DNA of 64,000 bases, taken from the NCBI GenBank assembly GCA_045110335.1, contig JBGCGB010000013.1, positions 62,001-126,000 of the forward strand. Direction: 5' to 3'. The position numbers and the translations under genes were made by a program. Source of the DNA: CALBPI01 sp045110335. Its GTDB lineage: Bacteria > Pseudomonadota > Gammaproteobacteria > Steroidobacterales > Woeseiaceae. The notes beneath the pieces are model-generated. The model worked only from the letters and a program-made list of their open reading frames with translations. It did not search any database and was not told where the DNA came from. Position 1 is the stretch's first letter. Each line of letters opens with the position of its first letter. Shown here one piece after another: positions 25,031 to 31,503 of this stretch.

Positions 25031-26182
25031 CTAAAAGTCCGATTTTCTGGGCGGCCCTGACAGCGTTGACTCGTTGGGGCGAAGCGCTTCGGCTCGGGCG
25101 ACATATTGGTTCTGCAGCTCGACCCGGTCGAGACCGGCGGCAGCATCCGCTGCACGAAGATAAAAGATCGGCTCGTGTGGCTGCAATCGAATGGCCGACT
25201 CCAAACGTTTCAAAGCATCGTCATATCGTGCGTCAGCAATATCACGTTCGCCCATGACAAATTGATAGTACGGGTTCTTTTTCTGCGTGTTCGCTATACG
25301 CGCTGTCAACGCCTCCGCATCAGCTTTCCGACCTGTGAGGTTGTAAATACGAACCAGATTACTCATTGCCGAAGTGTTGGACGAATCAATCGCAATCGCT
25401 TGCTGAAGCGCGAGCTCAGCAGCGTCGTTCTGTCCGTTCCGTGAATAGGCTACCGACAAATTGGACCACAGAAAACCGATACGGGGCGCAAGCTCAATAC
25501 CGCGACGAAAATGCAAATAGGCAGAAGCAATATCATTTTCGGCCAGGAACTCAGCCCCGATATTGTTGTAATACTGAGCGATTGCTTGTTGATCCGTTAG
25601 CCGCCGCCGACCAATTTCACGTCGAGCACGATATGGCGCGAAATCCATCACGTAAGTGCTGCCATATGCGAGCTTTCCGCTGACATTGACATGTCTTGTG
25701 GAGAAAACAATATCGCCAGCGAGGGTCCATTCAGGCAAGACATTAACTTCATAAAAAGCCGCTTCAATACCGACTTCGCGCGCCATTGCGACGAACAGCA
25801 TCGACAGGCTTAAACAATTGCCACTGGCGGTATCAAAAGTTTCTTCGGCCGTCCGCGTCATGCGGTCGCTGTAACGCAGACCCAACGAACCCGGATGCAG
25901 TACCGCCGTTGTGAGACCCTTCATGCGCTGATCATCATTGGTCGCATTTCGCACAGAATTCCGGGCAAAAACACGCATCTGCTCGTTGACTCGCAACACT
26001 TCTGAAGGCGGACGCGGATGTTCTGCTTGCTCAAGCTGAACGCCTGCGTCGCCGGATAAAGCAGGAACATCCCGGTGATCTAACGGTCCGGGCGACGAGA
26101 GCACACAACCGCCTAGCGCAAATACAGCGCCAAACACTGTCCATAAACGCAGGCTTGCGATTGGCCCGAAAAACCGCTTCAT
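25031..26182 (-). CDS. Lipoprotein with transglutaminase-like and TPR domains
   Basis: A 383-residue lipoprotein (lipobox LGGC, Cys26). Residues about 60-190 resemble a transglutaminase/protease-like core: TASGNCLSLSMLFVAMAREVGIEAAFYEV carries the Cys and STRHVNVSGKL the His, with MDFAPY near the Asp position. Residues about 205-370 are TPR repeats (AQYYNNIGAEFLAENDIAS, FLWSNLSVAYSRNGQNDAA, AMSNLVRIYNLTGRKADAE). Similar lipoproteins are common in gammaproteobacteria but uncharacterised; a scaffold or peptidase role in the periplasm is an inference. Convergent with the anti-sigma gene. Confidence 0.82.
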   Translation of the reverse strand: MKRFFGPIASLRLWTVFGAVFALGGCVLSSPGPLDHRDVPALSGDAGVQLEQAEHPRPPSEVLRVNEQMRVFARNSVRNATNDDQRMKGLTTAVLHPGSLGLRYSDRMTRTAEETFDTASGNCLSLSMLFVAMAREVGIEAAFYEVNVLPEWTLAGDIVFSTRHVNVSGKLAYGSTYVMDFAPYRARREIGRRRLTDQQAIAQYYNNIGAEFLAENDIASAYLHFRRGIELAPRIGFLWSNLSVAYSRNGQNDAAELALQQAIAIDSSNTSAMSNLVRIYNLTGRKADAEALTARIANTQKKNPYYQFVMGERDIADARYDDALKRLESAIRLQPHEPIFYLRAADAAAGLDRVELQNQYVARAEALRPNESTLSGPPRKSDF

Positions 26183-26233
26183 AAACTCACCTCATACACG
26201 CTAAAACGTACGCTTGGCGGTAGCCAGGGTCAA

Positions 26234-28054
26234 CTATGTGGGCTTGTTAAGTCCGAGACTGCGAACCCGGTCACTTAGCGTGCTAGGACGAATGCGCAAC
26301 AACTCGGCGGCACCACCGGGGCCGGAGACCTTCCAATCCGCCTTTTCGAGCGCCGCCAATGTGTTCTGCCGGGCAAACTCGCGCACCTCTGCATCGGTCA
26401 TGACCTCGGTTGCCTCAGATTGGAGCGACGGCGCTATTACGCCAGCCGCTTCATCGATCTCGTCGATCGCTTCAGGAATCGACAAGTCTAGCCGCAGTGA
26501 CTTGCCACGCGACAGAATCACCGCGCGCTCAATGACGTTTTTGAGCTCCCTAACGTTACCGGGCCACGCATACTCGCGAAGACTATCGGCCTGGCGTTGC
26601 GTGAGCTGAAGCTCATGCCGTCCGAAGTCCTTAGTGGTCTGCTGAAGAAAATGGCGCGCTAAGGCCACGACGTCTTCCTGACGATCCCGCAACGGTGGGA
26701 CATCGATCGGAAACACGCTCAATCGGTAGTACAAGTCCTCTCTAAACTCACCGGCAGCAACAGCCTGCTGAAGATCGCGGTTGGTCGCCGCTACCACGCG
26801 GACATCGACCTTTCGAGTTTGGTCATCCCCTACCCGCTCGAATTCATTTTCCTGTAACACCCGTAGCAGCTTGCCTTGCAGGTCGAGCGGTATTTCACCA
26901 ACCTCATCCAAAAATATCGTGCCGCCATCAGCCAATTGAAACCGGCCAATCCGATCGCGATGGGCGCCGGTGAAAGCACCTTTCACATGACCAAAGAATT
27001 CACTTTCAAAAAGCTCAACCGGAATGGATGCACAATTAACCTTGACCAGCGCTTCTTCACTGCGAGTGCTACGGCTGTGAATCTCACGTGCAACGAGCTC
27101 CTTACCGACGCCGGACTCACCCAGAATCAAGACACTGGCAGGTGTCGCCGCAACAGCCTCAATTCTCTCGAGCATCGCCCGTAACGCGGGACTGCTGCCC
27201 ACGACGCGGCCGAAGCGATTGGAGTCTTTTACTTCTTCGCGCAGGTAATCACGCTCTTCTTCCAGCTCTTTGCGCAGTCGTGCATTCTCGGCCAGCGACT
27301 TCCGCAAGGCACGCTCTGCTTCATTGCGTTCTGTCACGTCTTTTGACGCCACCAGCATTCTTGCCACGGCACCGGACGCATCGCGCTCCGCAACCGAGGA
27401 CATCACCAACTCCAACGACCGGCCGTCACGCGTAATCATCACGCGCTCCTGATTGACGAGATCACCAGACGCAATGAGCGCCTCGATTTGTGACTGTCCA
27501 CCGAGCTTTTGTCGAAACGCTTCGGACATGAAATCCAGAATGGAGCGACCCAACACAGCCTTTCTGTCATAGCCCATCTTACGAAGCCAGTGGTCGCTGA
27601 CGTTTGCAATGTAGCCGTGCTCGTCAACGGTATGAAGCATCGCCGGCGTCGCACGATAGGTCGCGAGGTAATGACTGGCAATCTCATCAGCGGCATCAAC
27701 ATCACGATAAACGGCGAGCGTCCGCAGATAGCCGCCATCCGCATCTTGATCAATAATCGCACTGGTAATGAGCGAAATAGCATCACCATTAGCAGCGACA
27801 AAAGTCACTGGCACATCCGAAACGGCACCTTTGCGACGCAACTGCGGCACCATTTCTTTCTCGATGCGTCGCGCGGACGCCTCATCCGCAATATCGATCG
27901 GTCGCATTGATCCGATGGACTCTCGCGGATAGCCCAAACGCGCGATTAGCGCATCGCTCTGGTCCAGAAAATAGCCCCGTGAGTCCAGGGCAGCGGCCAT
28001 GACCGGCATACGCCGGAAGAGCAAATGATAGTGATCATCGATAGTTTGTGTCAT
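26234..28054 (-). CDS. Sigma-54-dependent activator with two PAS domains
   Basis: A 606-residue enhancer-binding protein. PAS domains occupy about 8-120 and 125-245, followed by a coiled coil (250-280), the AAA+ domain with Walker A GESGVGKE (312-319), the sigma-54 contact loop GAFTGA (359-364) and FLDEVGEIP, and a Fis-type helix-turn-helix (about 565-606, AAELLRIRPSTLSDRVRSLG). The ATG at 28054 is chosen; upstream codons of the frame overlap the operator palindromes. No receiver domain, so it senses a ligand or redox cue directly. It faces a -24/-12 promoter about 110 bases away that drives a small exported protein and a candidate small RNA, its likely target. Confidence 0.93.
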   Translation of the reverse strand: MTQTIDDHYHLLFRRMPVMAAALDSRGYFLDQSDALIARLGYPRESIGSMRPIDIADEASARRIEKEMVPQLRRKGAVSDVPVTFVAANGDAISLITSAIIDQDADGGYLRTLAVYRDVDAADEIASHYLATYRATPAMLHTVDEHGYIANVSDHWLRKMGYDRKAVLGRSILDFMSEAFRQKLGGQSQIEALIASGDLVNQERVMITRDGRSLELVMSSVAERDASGAVARMLVASKDVTERNEAERALRKSLAENARLRKELEEERDYLREEVKDSNRFGRVVGSSPALRAMLERIEAVAATPASVLILGESGVGKELVAREIHSRSTRSEEALVKVNCASIPVELFESEFFGHVKGAFTGAHRDRIGRFQLADGGTIFLDEVGEIPLDLQGKLLRVLQENEFERVGDDQTRKVDVRVVAATNRDLQQAVAAGEFREDLYYRLSVFPIDVPPLRDRQEDVVALARHFLQQTTKDFGRHELQLTQRQADSLREYAWPGNVRELKNVIERAVILSRGKSLRLDLSIPEAIDEIDEAAGVIAPSLQSEATEVMTDAEVREFARQNTLAALEKADWKVSGPGGAAELLRIRPSTLSDRVRSLGLNKPT

Positions 28055-28063
28055 ATGACCAAG

Positions 28064-28120
28064 TTTACGGGAATTCGTAAAAAATTTCACGAATTTTCGT
28101 AAATTACGGTTTTCCGTAAA
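28064..28120. promoter_or_regulatory. Three palindromic operators, TTACG-N6-CGTAA
   Basis: Three inverted repeats of one pattern lie in a row: TTTACGGGAATTCGTAAA (28064-28081), TTCACGAATTTTCGTAAA (28086-28103) and ATTACGGTTTTCCGTAAA (28103-28120). Centres are about 22 and 17 bases apart. They start ten bases before the activator ATG and end about 42 bases upstream of the sigma-54 -24 box, the usual place of activator sites. Binding by the adjacent activator, with autoregulation, is inferred. Confidence 0.75.
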
Positions 28121-28161
28121 TTCAGAAGCCACCTAAACCATTGTTTTTACTGAAATCCAAA

Positions 28162-28178
28162 TTGGCACGCATCATGCA
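28162..28178 (+). promoter_or_regulatory. Sigma-54 (-24/-12) promoter
   Basis: TTGGCACGCATCATGCA matches YTGGCACGRNNNTTGCW with a single weak mismatch; the invariant GG (-24) and GC (-12) are correctly spaced. Transcription should begin near 28190, about 60 bases before the ATG of the 99-residue exported protein. Confidence 0.85.
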
Positions 28179-28249
28179 ACAGTCTTTACGAGACGATGAT
28201 ATGCACAAGCCGATGAAACCTCACGGCCATATCAACGAAGGAAGGTAGC

Positions 28250-28549
28250 ATGATGAAACGTTCAAAAAGAGCTTTTGCCGCGGTTGCGGCTTCTCTGGCA
28301 ATGATCGGATCTCTGCATGCGCCACTTCACGCCGAAGAGACGGTCATCAAGACCGAACTGGTTCGACATGAAAGCGCTGCAGCCGATCTTGTGAAAGATC
28401 AGCGCGCCATCATTGAAGCGTCTGCGGAGTCTGCTCTCAGAGCCGCAGAACGGGCAATGAAGGCAGATCTAAACATTGATCTAGAGCAAACCATTGGTCG
28501 AAACAAGACCCTCACGATTGCCGGCAATAGCGCGACCGTTGTGAAATAA
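28250..28549 (+). CDS. Small exported protein under a sigma-54 promoter
   Basis: A 99-residue protein with a signal peptide (MMKRSKRAFAAVAASLAMIGSLHAPLHA region, cleavage about residue 28) and a mature part of about 70 residues rich in Ala, Glu and Lys that should form amphipathic helices (VKDQRAIIEASAESALRAAE). No Cys, no membrane anchor, no sorting signal. GGAAGG lies before two adjacent ATGs (28250 and 28253); either may start translation. The gene is the only ORF between the sigma-54 promoter and the hairpin array that ends in a strong terminator. I do not recognise the family. Confidence 0.78.
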   Translation: MMKRSKRAFAAVAASLAMIGSLHAPLHAEETVIKTELVRHESAAADLVKDQRAIIEASAESALRAAERAMKADLNIDLEQTIGRNKTLTIAGNSATVVK

Positions 28550-28561
28550 AAACCCCTTTGT

Positions 28562-28723
28562 AGCGGTCAATTCTCCCCAGATACAAGTGACCGCTTCAAG
28601 ACTGGCCTACACCCCCCGTAGGCTAACGGGATTCCCCAAGGAATCCCGGGTGCTCACCCCCCCTTAACGAGCACCACCTGCAGGGCCCGGACACCCCCCT
28701 TATAAGTCCGGGCCCTTTTTTTT
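28562..28723 (+). ncRNA. Candidate small RNA: five hairpins with C-rich loops
   Basis: Starting 13 bases after the small ORF stop: H1 AGCGGTCA/TGACCGCT (28562-28595; 18-base loop with TCTCCCC), H2 GCCTAC/GTAGGC (28605-28623; loop ACCCCCC), H3 CGGGATTCC/GGAATCCCG (28627-28648; loop CCAA), H4 GGTGCTC/GAGCACC (28649-28675; loop ACCCCCCCTTAAC), H5 GGGCCCGGAC/GTCCGGGCCC (28683-28715; loop ACCCCCCTTATAA) and eight T. All stems are perfect. Repeated unpaired C runs are a known seed in small RNAs that pair with G-rich ribosome binding sites. It could be cut from the 3' UTR of the sigma-54 transcript or have its own start. Confidence 0.72.
28683..28723 (+). terminator. Strong intrinsic terminator (hairpin H5)
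   Basis: Ten-base-pair GC stem GGGCCCGGAC / GTCCGGGCCC with a 13-base C-rich loop, followed by TTTTTTTT. Ends the sigma-54 unit and isolates cnoX. Confidence 0.93.
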
Positions 28724-28724
28724 G

Positions 28725-28752
28725 CTTGAAATCGCGCCGTTGCACCCGATAT
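28725..28752 (+). promoter_or_regulatory. Sigma-32-type promoter of cnoX
   Basis: CTTGAAA (28725-28731), 13 bases, CCCGATAT (28745-28752): perfect -35 and one mismatch to CCCCATNT. It begins two bases after the terminator T run; predicted start near 28758 leaves about 30 bases to the ATG. Confidence 0.68.
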
Positions 28753-28788
28753 CTACGCTCTGCAAGGCGGATAGAACAAGGCATCGTT

Positions 28789-29664
28789 ATGACTGAAGCT
28801 ACAAATTTCGACGTTTCCGACCAGATCGTTAACGTCACGGCACGTGACTTTGATGAGGTCGTCGCAAAGGCGGATATCCCGGTACTTGTCGATTTTTGGG
28901 CGCCCTGGTGTGGACCTTGCCAACAAATAGCCCCGGTGCTGGAAGCGCTGGTCGGTCATTATCCGGGCAAGATCAGAGTCGCAAAGGTGAATGTCGATGA
29001 AGAAACTACTCTTGCCACCGGCTTTAACGTCAGAAGCATTCCGATGCTGCTCTTATTCAAGAGTGGCAAAGTTGTCGAGGAGATCATTGGTCTGCAAAGC
29101 CCCGAAGATCTAATCAACAAGATTGCGCCGCATATTGCTAAGCCCGCATCCGGGTTACGCCGTGCTGTTCAGGACGCATTGCTCAGCCAGGACTATGCGA
29201 CCGCGCTGCCACTGCTAGAACAGGCCCTGGTGGAAGAACCCAATAACGCCGGTATCAAAGTGGATATCGCACGCTCGCATGCCGCTTTGGGCGATGCCGA
29301 TGCTGCCGACGCCATGCTCTCCGATTTACCGGAGACCATCGCCGATGACCCGGAAGTTGAAAAACTACGTCATGAAATTAATCTGGTCCGGCAATCAGCA
29401 GACACCGCTTCACCAGAGGTATTGCTCGAGCAACTTGCCAGCAACCCCGACGATTTGTCCCTGCGCCATGAGCTCGCCCGCGCGTATCTGGCAACCAGAA
29501 ACTATGAACAGGCACTCGCACAGTTTTTCGAATTGATGAAGTCTGATCGTGAATTTCAAAACGATGCAGGACGTGAAGGATTGTTATCCGTTTTCGGGCT
29601 ACTCGGCAGCGGCGATCCGCGTGTGCAGGACTATCGACGGAAAATGTCTAATCTGCTGAACTAA
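28789..29664 (+). CDS. cnoX: Chaperedoxin CnoX/YbbN: thioredoxin with TPR domain
   Basis: A 291-residue cytosolic protein: thioredoxin domain (1-110) with WCGPC (Cys41, Cys44) and the cis-Pro of RSIPMLLLF, then a C-terminal TPR region (about 120-285; EQALVEEPNNAGIKVDIARS, LSLRHELARAYLATRNYEQ). This is the CnoX/YbbN layout; E. coli CnoX protects substrates from over-oxidation and hands them to GroEL/DnaK. Unlike the E. coli protein, whose motif is SXXC, this one keeps both Cys and may be redox active. Start at ATG 28789 with AAGG seven bases upstream. A heat-shock-type promoter fits a proteostasis role. The 3' end overlaps the convergent PGPGW gene. Confidence 0.93.
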   Translation: MTEATNFDVSDQIVNVTARDFDEVVAKADIPVLVDFWAPWCGPCQQIAPVLEALVGHYPGKIRVAKVNVDEETTLATGFNVRSIPMLLLFKSGKVVEEIIGLQSPEDLINKIAPHIAKPASGLRRAVQDALLSQDYATALPLLEQALVEEPNNAGIKVDIARSHAALGDADAADAMLSDLPETIADDPEVEKLRHEINLVRQSADTASPEVLLEQLASNPDDLSLRHELARAYLATRNYEQALAQFFELMKSDREFQNDAGREGLLSVFGLLGSGDPRVQDYRRKMSNLLN

Positions 29665-29927
29665 CTGCCGCTGTCGCGATGACGCTCAGCCGCCCGGCCG
29701 CGAACGGACCCACTGGCTTCGCTAATTTTGCGCCGGACCCGGGCTAGCCAAACACGCGCCCAGGCAAACTCGACCGCCAAAATGGCAAGACCACCCGCGA
29801 TGGCGACCAATCCTGGTCCCGGGGTAATCAGCATGACAAACCCAAGCAATAGCAGCGTCGCGCCAACCACGCTGATCACAACGCGTTTGGCCAGGCGATA
29901 AGTACCGCCCAGTGGAGAATCACTCAT
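29661..29927 (-). CDS. PGPGW-motif small membrane protein
   Basis: An 88-residue protein with two membrane spans (about 16-34 and 38-56) joined by the TPGPGLVAIAGG loop, the mark of the putative transmembrane PGPGW family. The C-terminal third is strongly basic (ARVRRKISEASGSVRGRAAERHR) and should be cytosolic. Family function unknown. Overlaps the end of cnoX by four bases on the opposite strand. Confidence 0.8.
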   Translation of the reverse strand: MSDSPLGGTYRLAKRVVISVVGATLLLLGFVMLITPGPGLVAIAGGLAILAVEFAWARVWLARVRRKISEASGSVRGRAAERHRDSGS

Positions 29928-29973
29928 AGTAAACTCGTCAACCTGACGCCAAACCAGAGATGAAGTTAACGCG

Positions 29974-30510
29974 ATGCCCAGACTTTGCCAATTTTTTGCC
30001 GGATTTTTACTGATTAGTCATTCAGCATTGGCCACAGAACCCGTACTTGAAAGCGCTAGCGACAATATCGTTGCCCAACAAATCGATCCAATTCCTTTGT
30101 TTAGCATGACCGATGAGGCCATTCGGTTTGTTATGGAGGTAACGATTGACTGCAAAGACCCGGCGGCGGAATCCGCGCTGACGATGATGATCGCGGATAC
30201 CTTTTTGGCCAGAACGATCAACACGCTAGACCAACGCTCTCATGAGCTCGCCATCGACGTACCCCCGGCGCAATTGGAAGGACTACAAGCGGAAACGCTA
30301 TGCCGGCGCTCGGGCAAGGTTGATCGTCTAAGGTTAAACGATGCCTTTTCCGTTCAGATCGGCGTCAATTGCGCGGATGCACCGCGTGGCAGTGGTTTGA
30401 TGAGCCTGCCGTTGAGCGTAGATATCAACTGCGAGGTAGTGAATCCCGAACAGGAACCGCCCGGCGCCGAACAGACCGAGATCGCTCCAACTAGCGCAAA
30501 TGCAAATTAA
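29974..30510 (+). CDS. Hypothetical exported protein
   Basis: A 178-residue protein with a signal peptide (MPRLCQFFAGFLLISHSALA) and four Cys in the mature part (in TIDCKD, ETLCRR, VNCADA, INCEV), which could form two disulfides in the periplasm. The C terminus is Pro/Glu-rich (NPEQEPPGAEQTE). I do not recognise the family. It is divergent from the PGPGW gene and its last 20 bases overlap the convergent hydrolase gene. Confidence 0.68.
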   Translation: MPRLCQFFAGFLLISHSALATEPVLESASDNIVAQQIDPIPLFSMTDEAIRFVMEVTIDCKDPAAESALTMMIADTFLARTINTLDQRSHELAIDVPPAQLEGLQAETLCRRSGKVDRLRLNDAFSVQIGVNCADAPRGSGLMSLPLSVDINCEVVNPEQEPPGAEQTEIAPTSANAN

Positions 30511-31357
30511 GGAAAACCATCGTCCGCTGCCAGGCGTCTTCAGCCACGTCGACGTTGTAACGCGCGTCCTCCGGATTCGCAAAACCGGAGCTCACCTCGG
30601 GATAGACGTGTAACGTCATATCGAGGCCGGCCTCTTTGGCGACCGCTGAGTAATCCCGAATGCGTGCCGTTTCGACAGATCGGTCGTTCGCCCCGAACAG
30701 ACCCAACAGCGGCGCATCGATTTGCTGGATCAACTCTGGGTCGTCATCAATTTGCCCATAGAAGTTGACGGCAGCACCGACTTGCCCGGGTAACAGCCGA
30801 GTGGTCTTAACCGCCCAATACCCCCCCATCGACCAGCCCATGGAAGCCACATCAGGCGCGCCAGCCACGGCGGTCAGGAAACGGTGCGCATCTTTTATGT
30901 TGCTATCAGCTGCATCGGTTTGCTCAATCAAGTCACGCGAAAGCGCGGCGGCCTCCGGTGTGGACGTGGCTACTTTGCCATCGAAAAGATCCACCGCGAG
31001 CACCATATAGCCATCGGATGCCAATCGGTCGGCCGTATCTTTGACGACCTGATCCAGGCCCCACCAGTCATGTATCAGCAGAATCGCCGGCAGCGGCTCG
31101 ACCATCGATTGGGGATACGCGAAATAACCTCGAATCAAACCATCGTCGGTTTCGCTGTAGGACATCAACTGCGCCTCAACGAGCAATGGCTCGGCATTCG
31201 CCGGCAATGGTGGTTCTTCCGACGCCGTTCCTGACGTCGTCGACTCAGTAGACTCCGGCGATGCATTCGCCTTATCCACAGCCTCGACTGGTGTCTTGGG
31301 CTGGCAAGCGCCAAGCACCACGACCGCCATCACCAAGAAAACACTATCTATTCTCAT
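30491..31357 (-). CDS. Dienelactone-hydrolase-like lipoprotein
   Basis: An alpha/beta hydrolase of the dienelactone hydrolase family, exported as a lipoprotein (MRIDSVFLVMAVVVLGAC, lipobox LGAC). The ATG at 31357 is preferred to the frame's upstream start because it gives this signal. Motifs: HDWWGLDQVVKDTADRLAS, nucleophile elbow GWSMGGYW (Ser176, Ser in place of the Cys of true dienelactone hydrolase) and FGANDRSV (Asp225). The segment where the catalytic His is expected, usually YPGAGHGF, reads YPEVSSGF, so His is replaced by Ser257. The low-complexity linker 25-55 is Ser/Thr/Glu-rich. Divergent from the TPR-CHAT gene. Confidence 0.85.
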   Translation of the reverse strand: MRIDSVFLVMAVVVLGACQPKTPVEAVDKANASPESTESTTSGTASEEPPLPANAEPLLVEAQLMSYSETDDGLIRGYFAYPQSMVEPLPAILLIHDWWGLDQVVKDTADRLASDGYMVLAVDLFDGKVATSTPEAAALSRDLIEQTDAADSNIKDAHRFLTAVAGAPDVASMGWSMGGYWAVKTTRLLPGQVGAAVNFYGQIDDDPELIQQIDAPLLGLFGANDRSVETARIRDYSAVAKEAGLDMTLHVYPEVSSGFANPEDARYNVDVAEDAWQRTMVFLNLHLR

Positions 31358-31503
31358 TCTTCGCCCCGACTGATCCATCACGCGAAACCGGATCCCGCTG
31401 TTAAGTTCGGTGTACGGCGTAGATTCTGACACTGATTGATACTTCGGCGAAAGCCCCTTGCGCGCTGTTGCAGCACTCCGGCCGGAATGCGACTATCGAC
31501 AGT

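Noticed and set aside
28064..28120. Triple repeat taken as a CRISPR-like or other repeat array
   Set aside because: Only three short palindromes with unequal spacing of 17 and 22 bases; they fit transcription-factor operators.
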